Positions 47,382 to 59,122 of a stretch of DNA of 64,000 nucleotides are shown one piece after another. Below the pieces are notes generated by a model. It made no database searches. It had not been told where the DNA came from and was given only the letters and a program-made list of their open reading frames with translations. The position numbers and the translations under genes are program-made. How positions within the stretch are numbered: position 1 is the first letter of the stretch; every line of letters starts with the position of its first letter. Source of the stretch: Spiroplasma tabanidicola (GTDB lineage: Bacteria > Bacillota_I > Bacilli_A > Mycoplasmatales > Mycoplasmataceae); assembly GCF_009730595.1 (NCBI RefSeq), contig NZ_CP046276.1, forward strand, positions 1,054,001 through 1,118,000, in the 5' to 3' direction.

Positions 47382-49147
47382 TTTTTCCTCTTATCGTCGT
47401 TTCTTTTGATTTTTGTTAATGCATCCAATGAAAGATTTATTAATTGTTCTAAATGTCTTTGCTTAAATAGTTTTTCACATTGAATAATTAATTGTTCAAC
47501 TCCATCAAACTTACCCACATATCTTTCTAAATATATCATTATTTCTTGTGAAATATAATCTAAAAAGATAGCATCATTTAAATCCCTAAAAATCATCATT
47601 ATATCATTTGCAACTCTATCCAGTTGGATGGCAGCTTGTTCTTTTTCTTGATTTGTTTTAATTTTACTAATTCTTTCTTTTGAAAAACTTGTTAATTTAG
47701 CATGTTCCATATTAACACTTTCTTCAAAGCGTTCTTTTAATTCTTGAATTGATTTAAATTGATTTATTTTAACTTCGCATTGACTTAAAATGCTTTGTAA
47801 AAATATAATTTGATTTTCTAATGAAATTATATTTGTGCTATTTTTTTCAATTATTTTTGTTGATTTTTCTAAGTTTTCAATGTCATCAATAGCTTTTGTT
47901 AAAACTTTTAATAACTCGTCTTTCAATTGTATTAAATTAACTTCTTTTCCGCTATTAATACCAACATCAAAATTTGCAAAAACTAAATCAAAGCTTTCTT
48001 TAGTTTTTAAAAAATCTGCTCTTGCTGCTTCAAAGTCACTTCTTTCTGGACTTCTAATTTTTGATACATTATTTGTATTAAAATATATTTTTTGGATATT
48101 TCAAGTTGCTTTGACAACATTCTCTAAACTTAGTTTGATAGATTCCGCTCTTGTTGAAAAATATGATTTTAATTTATCATCATACTCTAAAGTGTTTTTA
48201 AAATTATCAATAAGATCATTTATTTCATTTATTTTTTGTGATGCAGTTTTAAACTGTAATTTTTTGATTCAATTTCTAACTTCAACTCTTAAAATATCAA
48301 CTTGTTTTTCTAAAGATACAAACGCTTTTGCATTACTTGTAAGTTTTTCATTTGTAGCATTACCAAATGTTACGTGTTTATTTTTAAGATCTAATAATTT
48401 TTCTGGAATTACAGCTTCAACTGATGAAAAAATATCTGGAATAGCTTCTAATAATTGGATTAAAAAAACTAAAGCACTTCTAATATCGCCTAATATTTTT
48501 CAACATTGATTTAGTCACCCTTCTTCCATATTTAAATAAAAATCTTCAAATAAAACTTCAATTTTACTAATTAAATCACTTAGTTTTTTTTCATCAATAT
48601 CTAAATCTGAAAAAGTTATAATAACCGCTTCTTCTTTAATAGAAGTAAATAGTTCTTTTAAAAAAGTAATAAAGTCTCTTTGAATATATTCAATTTCTAA
48701 TTTTGAATATATCTCTACAAAAACTTCATGAATTGTTTTATTAATTGCTATTACATCTTCATAAATTTTTTGATACTTTCTTTGGTTTGCTAAAGTTGGT
48801 TTTGTAGTTTTTCGATCTTTTAATAAATTAACAAAACTTAACATTACTTTTTGCAGCTGTTTTTCATAAATTAACTCATATTTAGTTCTTCAAACTGCAT
48901 ATTCTTTTTCTAAGTTTTCAGTTTCTTCGTAAATATTTGAAATTCTTCTAATTAAATTTTTTAAAGGTGATTTTGAAATGGTATCAAATAAATCTATTAT
49001 TTTTGCAATTGTTTGAATAATATTTTTATATACAGATAAAACAATTAATATTATTGTCGCTATTAAAAAGCATCCAAAAAAAACTGCCATACAAGCAATC
49101 GTTACTGGATTTGTAAATAAGTTATTTATATCCCATGATAATATCAT
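47378..49147 (-). CDS. EzrA-like septation ring regulator (probable)
   Basis: 589 residues: one N-terminal membrane helix (IACMAVFFGCFLIATIILIVL), then more than 500 residues of helical coiled coil. Size and topology match EzrA (562 residues in Bacillus), and in Bacillus ezrA lies close to thiI, as here. Sequence similarity by eye is weak, so the name is inference. Contains both UGG and UGA Trp codons. Confidence 0.55.
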
Positions 49148-49229
49148 TTGCCTACCCCATTAAATCATATTAATTATAGCATAATTGCATATTTATCTTA
49201 AAAGGGAAAATGCACAATAAATATGATAC

Positions 49230-49610
49230 TTATCTCGAGTTATGATTAAAATCTATTTCAATTAAAAAAAACTCGTTACTTTTAGAATTATAAACACCAT
49301 ACATTCTTAATTCTGTATTACCGCGTATCAAATCATAAATATTTTCATCAAAACTATTATTAAAATAAGAGATACTACCAAGTACTGATATAACTCTATT
49401 GATTGTTAACTTACTTTTTTCCAAAATGACCTTATTTACTATTAATCAGCTCCATAAATGTTTTTCCATTACAATTATTTAATACTTCAAAACATTTTTT
49501 CTCTCATCAAAATCCACTTTAGATGGAAAAATGAAATATTTTAAACAAAAGTGTATTGGTACTTTTTTTACTAAATCCGGAGTCGAAAAATCTAATTTTT
49601 TTGTACTCAT
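49230..49610 (-). pseudogene. Remnant of the partner gene of a Panacea-type antitoxin
   Basis: The ATG at 49610 directly follows the Panacea gene stop. The frame starts MSTKKLDFSTPDLVKKV, then breaks in an A run near 49505 (continuation CFEVLNNCNGKTFM in another frame). The last third (VNKVILEKSKLTINRVISVL to IEIDFNHNSR) is in a third position. Protein family not recognised. Adjacent placement suggests it was the toxin of a two-gene locus. Confidence 0.5.
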
Positions 49611-50103
49611 TTATCTAAGTTCTACGTTTGAAAAGTATTCTTTTAAAAAAACTTTATCTATAACTTTTGATTGTTCAGTAGCACCTCATGGCGAATCTTC
49701 AATATGAATTAACTTAACTAATCTTCAAGTAGAAATTTTAAATAAAATATCTAACAGGTTTTTTATTAATTGAACATCTATGTGATTTTCAAGATTTAAA
49801 GTATTTTGAAATAAGTCTTTTGGTAAATTCTCGTTTTTATTTAAGTTATATTTTTTAATTTCATTATATAAGATTTCTATGACAGGTCCAAATTTATAAG
49901 CTACAAAATCATCTTCAAAAAGTTCTTTTTTGTATATGAATAGTATAAACGATACAAAAAATATAAGATTTTTTATAACCTTAAATGTTTAAAATCTATA
50001 AAATCAAAATAATTATTTTCTGAATCTTCTAACAAGTTTGCTTTTTTTGATAAACATAATCAATAACAAAATCAGCAACATCTCTAGCTGTTACTTTTTC
50101 CAT
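49611..50103 (-). pseudogene. Panacea/SocA-like (DUF4065) antitoxin, broken
   Basis: Starts MEKVTARDVADFVIDYVYQK, shifts frame in the seven-A run near 50050, and carries a nonsense codon (TAA where CAA is expected) in LRL-x-KILYFLY. The family's FVAYKFGPVIEILYNEI and LVKLIHIEDSPWG motifs remain. Intact Panacea domains neutralise diverse toxins. The start ATG and a GGTG site remain, but the protein cannot be made whole. Confidence 0.7.
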
Positions 50104-50179
50104 AAAAAAACACCTTTTTTTATTTTTATTATAGCAATATAGTATAATAAATAAAATATTTTAGAAAGGATTTTTGCTA

Positions 50180-50851
50180 GTGATAAAAATTAAAAATCTT
50201 AAAAAAACTTATAACAATAAAACAGTTTTAAACGTTGAAAATTTAACATTAGATCAAAATCAGTGTATTGGGATTATGGGTAAAAATGGTGCTGGAAAAA
50301 CTACTCTTGTAGAAATTATAATGGGTTCTAAAAAACAAAATGAAGGTGATGTAATTATTGATAAAACAGATCTAAGAAAAAATGCAGTGTTTCAAGAATG
50401 TCAATATGAACAAGATTTAAATTTAATAACTATAGCAAGATTTTATAAAAAGTTATTTAAATCAAATGAAGATCTTGAAGTTTTATTTGAAAAATTTGAG
50501 TTAAAAGAGTTTAAAAGGAAAAGATTTATTAAACTGTCTGGAGGAGAAAAACAAAAGTTTAAATTATTAATAGCATTTGTTAATAAACCAAATTTACTTT
50601 TACTTGACGAACTAACAACGTCATTAGACTTTATTTGAAGAGAAAAAATATATGATGTTTTAAATGATTATATAAAAGAAAATAAAACAACAATTTTAAT
50701 GGTTTCTCACGATGTTAATGAAGTTGCCAAACTTTGCCAAAGAGTAATTTTTATAAATGATGGTATTGTAAAAAAAGATTTAAACCTAAATAAAGATATT
50801 AAAGAAAATATTGAGATTTTAGAAAAAGAGGTTATATCATGTTACAAATAA
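50180..50851 (+). CDS. ABC transporter ATPase, ABC-2 exporter type
   Basis: 223 residues from the GTG at 50180 (AAGGA 9 nt upstream; a TTG six bases earlier is an alternative). Walker A GKNGAGKTT, signature LSGGEKQK, Walker B LLLLDELTTSLD, H-loop SHDVNEVA. A UGA-Trp follows residue 152. Paired with the permease that overlaps its 3' end by 13 nt; substrate unknown. Confidence 0.9.
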
Positions 50852-51594
50852 TTAAATTAGAAGCATATAAGTATGTGAAAAATATTTTTGGAGTAATTTT
50901 TGGTTTAGTCTTTCCCATAATGTGAACTGTCATAATTGGTGTTGCATGAGGAAAAGAAACATTTTATATACCTAATGTTAACAAAACTGTTAATGTTTTG
51001 GACTATTGTTTCCCTGCACTAATGGTAATGGCTATTTTAAGTTTCTCAGTTGCAGCTATTCCTATTACTTTATGTTCAAATCGTATCGATAAAAGAACAA
51101 AAATAATTGCCCTAGCAAATATTTCAAAATTACAATACATAATTTCATTAATGCTTTGCTATTATATAATGTATTTTATTGAGTTTGTAATAGTTTTAAT
51201 AATAGCAATTACCGCTTTTAAATTAACAACTTCAATAGCGATGATAATGTCACTATTATTTATTCCAATTGTTATATTTGTATTACATTTTTTAATATCT
51301 GTAAGTTTAGCTAATTTTTGTCAAACTATGACAATAATTTCTTCAGTTTCATTATTATTTTTAATGATATCTTTATTCTTTTCAGGATCAACTGTATCAA
51401 CTTATGTAGTTGACCCAAATAATGCATGATTTAAATACATACAATATATACTCCCAACAGGAAATGCAGTACTAATAATCAACAGTATTGCAAATCAAAT
51501 AGATACTTCAAAGATATGATGAATATATGTAACTAGTTCTTTATACTTTGGATTATTTACATTTTTAGCAGTAAAATACTTTAAATGAGATTAA
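50839..51594 (+). CDS. ABC-2 type permease
   Basis: 251 residues with about six membrane spans (IFGVIFGLVFPIMWTVII, ALMVMAILSFSVAAIPITL, SVSLLFLMISLFFSG). The conserved ABC-2 pattern of a long exofacial N-terminal loop and the downstream ILPTGNAV segment are visible. Forms the exporter with the upstream ATPase. Several UGA-Trp codons. Confidence 0.88.
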
Positions 51595-51620
51595 ATGACT
51601 TTATAAGTCATTTTTTTTAC
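51593..51620 (+). terminator. Terminator after the ABC-2 exporter
   Basis: AAATGACTT-TAT-AAGTCATTT followed by a T run, overlapping the permease stop. Confidence 0.88.
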
Positions 51621-51679
51621 TTATTTATTAAGTTTTTATAAAATAAGGTTAAAAATCATATATAATTATTTTTGGTTAA

Positions 51680-51835
51680 TCTGCAGGTAAGCATAATAAA
51701 ACAATTAGTCTGTGATTTAGATATAGATAGTAACTCTTGCAGATAAGAGCGAAACACAGACTTCCTTTATTAGAGCTTATATTATTCTTAAGCGATTTTC
51801 CAAATTAATATATCAATCAAAAAATAAGGAGATTA
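51680..51835 (+). promoter_or_regulatory. Structured 5' leader of rpsD (probable S4 autoregulatory site)
   Basis: Nested helices: TAAGC/GCTTA with TAATAAA/TTTATTA forms an outer stem (about 51687 and 51770), AGTCTGTG/CACAGACT an inner stem, and CTCTT/AAGAG a terminal hairpin. A -10-like TATAAT sits at 51661-51666. Firmicute rpsD leaders are bound by S4 to repress translation; this leader has the right position and a comparable branched structure, but I cannot confirm the family match. Confidence 0.6.
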
Positions 51836-51839
51836 ATAG

Positions 51840-52457
51840 ATGTCAAGATACACAGGATCTAAATTTAAAAAAGCTCGTCGTTATGGGTTTTCAATTTTAG
51901 AAACAGGTAAAGAATTTTCAAAAGGTAAAAAAAGAACTTCTGCACCTGGACAACATGGAGCAAGAAGAAGCAAATTGTCAGGTTATGGACAACAAATGCA
52001 AGAAAAACAAAAATTAAAATTTATGTATGGATTAACTGAAAGACAATTTAGAAATACATATGCAAGAGCTAAAAAAATCTCAGGTATTACAGGTACTAAT
52101 TTTATGCAATTATTAGAATCTAGATTAGATAACATAGTTTATAGAATGGGATTAGCATTAACAAGACAAGGAGCAAGACAATTAGTTTCTCACGGTCATA
52201 TTTTAGTTAATGGTAAAAAATTAGATATTCCTTCATATACAGTTAAACCTGGTGAAGCGATTGCATTAAAAGATAAAATGCATAAAAATGATAAAGTTAT
52301 TGAAGCAATGGCTTCAAGTGCAAAAACAGTTGAATTTGTAAAATTTGATCAAAAAACTTTCTCAGGAACATTTGTAAGACTACCTGAAAGAAATGAATTA
52401 AACCAAGAAATTAATGATGCATTAATTGTTGAATGATACAACCGTTTAATTAAATAA
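51840..52457 (+). CDS. rpsD: 30S ribosomal protein S4
   Basis: 205 residues. Start [16 protein letters not shown], the S4 RNA-binding domain ([30 protein letters not shown]) and C-terminal [10 protein letters not shown] are typical. UGA-Trp precedes the last seven residues. 16S rRNA primary binder. AAGGAG upstream. Zinc-binding cysteines are absent (C-minus form). Confidence 0.97.
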
Positions 52458-52486
52458 GAAAAACCACGCTTTGCGTGGTTTTTATA
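52458..52486. terminator. Bidirectional terminator after rpsD
   Basis: AAAACCACGC-TTT-GCGTGGTTTTT, a 10-bp GC-containing stem with T run; serves the convergent ABC gene too. Confidence 0.95.
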
Positions 52487-53188
52487 TTATCAATCAATAA
52501 CTTCACTAGCTTTGAAGTTACTTGTCGGAGAATGAATTTTTTCACTTATTTTTTGAATGCTTTGGTTTTTTAAATAAAAATCATTATATACTAATTTACC
52601 GTTTTTTAATATTATCAATTTATTTATAAATTTCTCAAGAAACTCAAATGAATGAGAAATAACTACAATTGTAACGCCTTTTTTAGAAAGTTGCTGTAAA
52701 ATATCAAAAAATATATTGTTATAAGCATCGTCTAAATTATCTGTTGGTTCATCAAAAAAAACTACTTCTTTTTTGATTAATAAGATAATCATCATATAAA
52801 TTCTCTTTTTTTCCCCAGTACTTAAGGTTTTCATATTATTAGTCATTTTATTTTCTAGATCCAATTTTTTTGAAAACTCTTTTATTTTTTCTTTATATTC
52901 ATTAGATTTAATACCATTAACTTCACAAAAGTGAGAAACTAGTTCTATAGGTTTCATGTTAATTGCCATATTAGAAACATCTGGAAAATAATTAAAATTT
53001 TTGCTGTTATAAATAATGTTACCGCTACTTGCTTTTATCAAACCTAAAAGAGTTTTAACAAGTGTTGATTTTCCACTACCATTTTCTCCAACAATTCCAA
53101 TAATATCTCCGCTATTAATTTCTAATGATATATTTTCTAATATTGTTTTTTTACCAATTTTTTTAGTTAAATTATTTACTTTTATCAT
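52487..53188 (-). CDS. ABC transporter ATPase of the tandem-permease locus
   Basis: 233 residues. Walker A GENGSGKST, signature LSTGEKKR, Walker B VVFFDEPTDNLDD, H-loop SHSFEF. ATG at 53188 is selected because AAAGGA is 5-6 nt upstream. A UGA-Trp is the last codon before TAA. It follows permease 1 by 11 nt and is the only ATPase of the locus, so it may energise both paralogous permeases. Confidence 0.9.
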
Positions 53189-53199
53189 ATTAATCCTTT

Positions 53200-55266
53200 C
53201 TATCACATTTTTTCATATCTTTTTACAAAAATAAATATTGTTCCAAAATCAAGTAAAACTGATATTACTAACCAAGGAATATATAATGCATAATAATTCA
53301 ATAGTTCACCTTTTTTATCTTCATTAAAATATCCATCACTATAAATATCTATATTATAATCATTATTAATTTTAAACTCACTCCCCATAAATTCAGTACT
53401 ATAGTTTTTAGAATATAAGATTAAATCATCTGAAGTAGGTTCACTATAACTACGTCTATCATTGTTTAAATATGTTAAATACTGTGTCATATAAACACTT
53501 TCAATATTAATTTTTCCATTAATATATTTAACACTGTCACTATAAATTTCATTTATAGGAACAAAGATCTCTTTTGAATTATCCGTAGATGATGTTAAAT
53601 GATAAACTATTGTTCAGTTTTTTAAAAAAAATGAATTTAAAGGTTCATAACTCATAACTAAGGAATCTGCTAGATAAATAGTTTTAGTTAAGTTTTCTTT
53701 TAAAAAACATTCATAATGTCTTTTTTTAAGGGCAAAAAAATCAGAAGAGAATTTATAGTTGTTATTAATATTTTTATAATAACTATAATGGTAATCAACA
53801 CTAGTTCTATATTTATCAAGCTTACTTGGTTCATTAACAAGTCTCTTATAATAAAGATCACTTAATGGACCAAATGGTTGATTTGCAATTATGTCAGCAT
53901 AAACAGAGTCTTTAAAACCATAAGCCATTTTTGACATTTGGTTAAAATAATTAAATCTAACAGAGTCATAAAAAGATTCATTTAAGTTAGTTTGTTCAAT
54001 ATATAATTCATAAATATATGAATTAATATTATTATCTTTTTTTAAATCATAAAACTCATTAACTATATTTGAGTAGAAATCAATTAATAAAGCGATTTCA
54101 GGATGTGCTTTTATAAAATTATATTTGCCATTATTTTCATCAAAATAATAACTTGGATTTTTAAAATTAGAATACAAAAATGAACCATTGCTAAGTGTTA
54201 ATTTTTCATATTCAAATCTTTTTTTATAATTATTTAAAAAATTTAAATAACTTTTATTATTTGTTTTATTATAAAAATTTTCTAAAATTTCATTCATTAT
54301 AGGTACTTCTTGTCAATTATTATCATATAAGTTATTCATATCTAATAAGCTTTTATAAGACATTTTAAATAAATCATTGTTCATACTTAAAATTTCATAT
54401 TGCTCAAGAATAAACTTCATAAAAATATTGTCTTCATTTCTATCAATAAAACTATCATAAAAGTTAGTAGCATTTAACAAATAAACTTGTTGTGAATAGT
54501 ATGAATTTTCTAAATTATTTTCAATATAGCTCATCAAACCTAATTTATGTCAATCTTTTATAAAATTTGATGTATTTTCTCCCATAAAATTTTTAATAGA
54601 ATTATAGTTATCGATAGTTAGTTCAATTTTTCTATAAGCTTTATTTGATTTAACTAGCCCAATCCCATTAATATCATCACTTTTAAAAAAGTAATTACAA
54701 ATCAAAGAAATTGAAAAAATTAAACCTACTACAAACATTATAGTTGCAACAAACGCTTGTTGACTTATAAAAGAAAGGCAAAACTGATAAACAAAATCTA
54801 AAAAAAAGGAAAAAAACAGTAAATATAATCAATAAAATAATCTCTGATTAATTAAGTAACTTTGATAAACTTGGTCATACTTAATCATAATAGTATTTAC
54901 TATAAAAACTTGTATAAAAATTAAACCTAGTATAATTATTTTTTGAGTAATAAAACGTGACAATCAAATAGTTTTTTTATTTATACCACTTACTATTTCC
55001 ATGTTAGTTTTACCACCATACAAAGCATTATAAAATAAGCTTGTATTAATAAGCAAAGTAAAAATTACTATAAAAAATAAATTAATTATAAAAAAATAAA
55101 AACCTATTTGTAATTGTTTTATTTTGATTTCTTGATCTTCATTTTTGCCAATAAATAATAATAGCGAGTAAGACACAATATTAACCAAAGTTAATAAACC
55201 ATATAATATGTATATTGATTTTAATTTAAAGATTTGTTTTATGTTACATTTTAATAATACTTTCAT
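53200..55266 (-). CDS. Large ABC-associated membrane protein, paralogue 1
   Basis: 688 residues. About six N-terminal membrane spans within residues 1-200 (SIYILYGLLTLVNIVSYSLL, FYFFIINLFFIVIFTLLI, IMFVVGLIFSISLICNYFF), then a roughly 430-residue Asn/Tyr-rich soluble region, then a last span (WLVISVLLDFGTIFIFV) and RYEKM. The large loop between the last two spans would be extracellular. Closely related to paralogue 2 (56921-58984), starting with the same MKVLLKCNIKQIFKLKSIYI. Family not recognised. Several UGA-Trp codons. Confidence 0.8.
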
Positions 55267-55595
55267 AATATACTCATTTCATTCATTATTAGTAGTTTTA
55301 CTACTTATTTAATTATACAATAATTTAAATAATATTCTAACTTGTATAAGTAAACTTTTTTTTAAATTAATTTAATAATATTTGTTCGTTTTTGTTATTT
55401 TCGTTGTTTTGTAAAGTTGATTCAAAAGCTGCGTTTGATAATAAGTATTTATTTATATTAAATAAAAACAATCTTGCTAAATTAAATAGTTAATAAATTG
55501 AATTATAACCATTAATAACAAGATTGTTATTTCATATTTTTTTAAAATAAATTTTATTTTATTTTAAAAATATTTATATCTTTTGAAGTAAAATA
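55267..55595. other. Intergenic stretch with long-loop inverted repeat
   Basis: 329 bases without a convincing gene. It holds the upstream block shared with paralogue 2 (next to 55267), and an inverted repeat AACAATCTTG (55467-55476) / CAAGATTGTT (55519-55528) with a 42-nt loop, which may act as a weak terminator of the exported-protein gene. A minus-strand fragment (TLQNNENNKNEQILLN-stop, around 55370-55460) could be a relic of a gene but has no start or ribosome site. Confidence 0.5.
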
Positions 55596-56702
55596 TTATG
55601 AAATTTTTACGCTTAAAAATTTTGCTGATACTTTACATTGAACGTTAGAGTTATTTCATTTGCTAGCAAACTTTCCTGATATTGTTATAAGTCTAAAATG
55701 CATAATACCATCAACTGATGTATAATAATCTATTACAGCAGCTGCATAAACTTTATTTTGAGCATAATCATGTTTAAATTTCATAACAACATTATTTTTA
55801 TCATCATCAGTTAAACTATCATAAAATTTTTCTGGATTGTTTAAATAATTTTTATATTTCCAATCATAAGTATAAAGTGGAAAGCCGTTATCGTCAAACC
55901 CTAATGGTTTTTCTTTTTCAATTTTTCTACTGTTATAAAATTTTCATGGAGTAACAACATTATTTATAGATAAATTTTTTATATATTCCTCATCAATTAA
56001 AGTTTTACCACCATATGTGCTTCCATCTTTAACTGTAATATAAAATTTAAGTTCAAAATTATTTATATCTTTTCTAAATTGATATACTGAGTCTTTATAA
56101 TCTTTTATATTTATTGTAAAATCTGAACCTATCGCTATCAATCATCTTGATTTTGCATCTACTTCATTACCAATTGTAGAGTTTGTTCTATTTACATACT
56201 CTGTATATGGGAGGTTTTTCTTAGGTTTTTCAGGAGTTACTGTTCCTCTAATAAATTTAACATTAAAACTAAATGAACCAAAAAAACTCATATTTTGATC
56301 TTTTGCAATTATTCTAACATTTTTAAAATTTATTTCTGAATTTTGATTTGGTTTTATAAATTTAATATTCTCAATTTCTCAATACATTAGATTAGTGTCT
56401 TTAATAATTGAATCAACTAAAAAAGCTATGTTTTCAGCTGCTTTGTTTTTTTCGGCCATAGTTCTAAAAACATCTTTTTTTATATCATTTTCACTTTCAT
56501 TTTCTTTAATAAATATAGAAAAATCTTTTATATCATAATTAGTTATTATAGTTTTTTGATATTGATCATTGCTATATTTGTTAACTTTTGATAAATATAT
56601 ATCTTTATTATTTTCAAAATCTTTTATATTATAATTTTTTGTAAAAGAAACCATTCCTAAAGAAGTTGAAAAAAGTAATAAAGAATTAATTAATTTTTTC
56701 AT
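55596..56702 (-). CDS. Exported protein of unknown function
   Basis: 368 residues with a signal-peptide-like N terminus (MKKLINSLLLFSTSLGMVSF) lacking a lipobox Cys. The mature part is beta-rich and polar (FIRGTVTPEKPK, FELKFYITVKDGSTYGG, FRLITISGKFASKW). No family recognised. ATG at 56702 has AGAAAGGA upstream and a -10 TATAAT around 56734-56739. It sits between the two paralogous permeases, so it may be secreted or handled by them. Confidence 0.75.
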
Positions 56703-56920
56703 TATTATCCTTTCTTGTACTATGTACATAATAATTATATCTTAATACTTGTAAATTAAATTTTTAAAATACTAAATCAAAGTAAAAAATAAAATACATA
56801 ATTTTTTCCAGTACATTTCTTTTTAAATTATAAAAATCTTAATTGATTCATTTATTACAATAAAAATTTAAATTATAAAATCAATCAAATACTTTTAAAT
56901 TTATTGAAACATAAAATTTT

Positions 56921-58984
56921 TTAACTCATTTTTTCATATCTTTTTACAAAAACGTACATAGTTCCAAAATCTAATAAAATTGAAAAAAATAATCATGGAA
57001 TATACAGGGAATAATAATTTAATAATTGTCCTTTTTTAGAATAGTCAAAATATTCATCACTATAAATTTCAATATTATAATCGTCATTTAATTTATATTT
57101 ATCTCCCATAAAATTAGTAATTTTATTTCGAGAATATAAGATTATGTCATTTTCGCTCGGTTTATCATATTCAAGTTGTTCATTACTATATTCACTTTTT
57201 TTTCTATAGTTAGTTATGTAAACATTTTTAATAATTAATTTTCCATATATATACTCAACACTATTTTCATAAACTTTATCAATTGGAACAAATATTTCTT
57301 TTGTACTATCTTCTAATAATGAAAGTTCAAAAACAATCATTCAGTTTTTTAACATAAAAGAATTAAGCTTTTCGTATTTCAAAATTAAAGATTCACACAA
57401 TAAAATAATTTTATCTAAGTTATCTCTCCTAAAACATTCAAAATATTCATCTTTATATTCAAAAAAATTATAATTAAACTGAAAGTTATTTTCTTTTTTT
57501 GTTTCTTCACTTTCAAAAAATTTATTAATATTTCTATATCTATCTATTTTTTCAGAATCATTAACAAGTCTTTTATAGTAATAATCACTTAAAGGCCCAA
57601 AGGGTTCATTTGCAATTAAATATTCATAAAGATAGTCTTTGTAACCATATGCCATTTTTGATAATTGATTAAAAAGATTTCATCTTATGCGATTATAAAA
57701 TGAGCTTTCCAAATTATTTTTTGCAATATATAAATCATAAATGTAAGAATTGTAATTTTCTTTATTTTTTAGATCATAAAACTCATCCAGTATATTTGAA
57801 TATAAATCTATTAATAAAGCTATTTCAGGATGTTTTTTTATGTATTCATATTTATTATTTTGCAAAATATAAGTAGGACTTTTAAAATAGCTATATAAAT
57901 ATGATTGGTTACCTTCAGTGAATTTTGGAAAACTATATCTTGCTATATAGTTATTTAAAATATTTAAATAACTAGAATTATTTGTCACTAAATAAAAATT
58001 TTCCAAAATTTTTTTTATGATGGGCACTTCCTCAGAATGTGCATAAGTAGCACTATTTAATTTCAGTAATGAATTAAAATTCATATTAAATAGCTTAGGA
58101 TTATCTTCTAAAATTTTATATTGATCATCAATAAAACTTATAAAGATGTTTTGTTTATTCACTCTAATAAAGTCATCATAAAAAGCAGATGCCTTTATAA
58201 TATTGATTTCATTTGAAAAATTATCAATCATTTTGTTTTCCACATAGAATTGTAAATTTAACTTATGCCAATCTTTAACTAAATTTGCAGTCTTATTTTC
58301 TGAAAGATTTATAAAAGCATTATAATTTTCCATTATTAAATTATTTTTTATATAAGCTTTATTTGATTTAATAAGTCCAAAGTTATTTATGTTATCTTGT
58401 TTAAAAAAATAATTACATATTAAAGATACTGTGAAAAATAATCCCACAACAAACATAATGGCAGCTACAAAAGCTTGTTGTTTTATAAAACCAATACAAA
58501 TATGATATATAAAATCTAAAAAAAATAAAAAGAAAATTAAAAATAATCAATAAAATAATCTTTGATTTATCAAATACCCTTGCAAAGCTTTATCATACAT
58601 AAGCATAATTAAATTTACAATTGTAATTTGGATTATAATTAGGTTTAATAAAATTATTTTTTGAGTAATAAAACGAGATAGTCAAATTGTTTTTTTATTC
58701 AAACCATTTATAATCTCCATATTTATTTTACCGCTGTATATAGAACTATAAAATAAATTGGTATTTATAAGCAAAGTAAAAATTACAATAAAAAATAAAT
58801 TAATTATAAAAAAATAAAAACCTACTTGTAAAGAACTTAATTTATTTTCTATTTTATCATTTTTACCAACAAATATAAGTAAAGAATAAGAAACAATGTT
58901 AATTAATGTTAATAAACTATATACAATATAAATTGACTTTAATTTAAAAATTTGTTTTATGTTACATTTTAATAATACTTTCAT
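56921..58984 (-). CDS. Large ABC-associated membrane protein, paralogue 2
   Basis: 687 residues, same architecture as paralogue 1: N-terminal membrane block to about residue 200, long polar region (EVPIIKKILENFYLVTNNSS, GPLSDYYYKRLVND), final span (WLFFSILLDFGTMYVFV) and RYEKMS. Closely similar over the membrane parts, more diverged in the loop, consistent with gene duplication. No own ATPase gene. UGA-Trp throughout. Confidence 0.8.
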
Positions 58985-59071
58985 AATATACTCATTTCAT
59001 TCATTTTTTATTAGTTATAAACTAGTTACTATTATTATATATTAATAAAAAAGTTAAACACTTTTTAAACA

Positions 59072-59106
59072 AAAAATATCTTTATCAATAGATAAAGATA
59101 TTTTGT
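59072..59106. terminator. Terminator downstream of the SDF symporter gene
   Basis: ATATCTTTATC and GATAAAGATAT pair across a 5-nt loop with A/T runs on both sides. Confidence 0.85.
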
Positions 59107-59122
59107 TAAGCATTTTCTTGTT

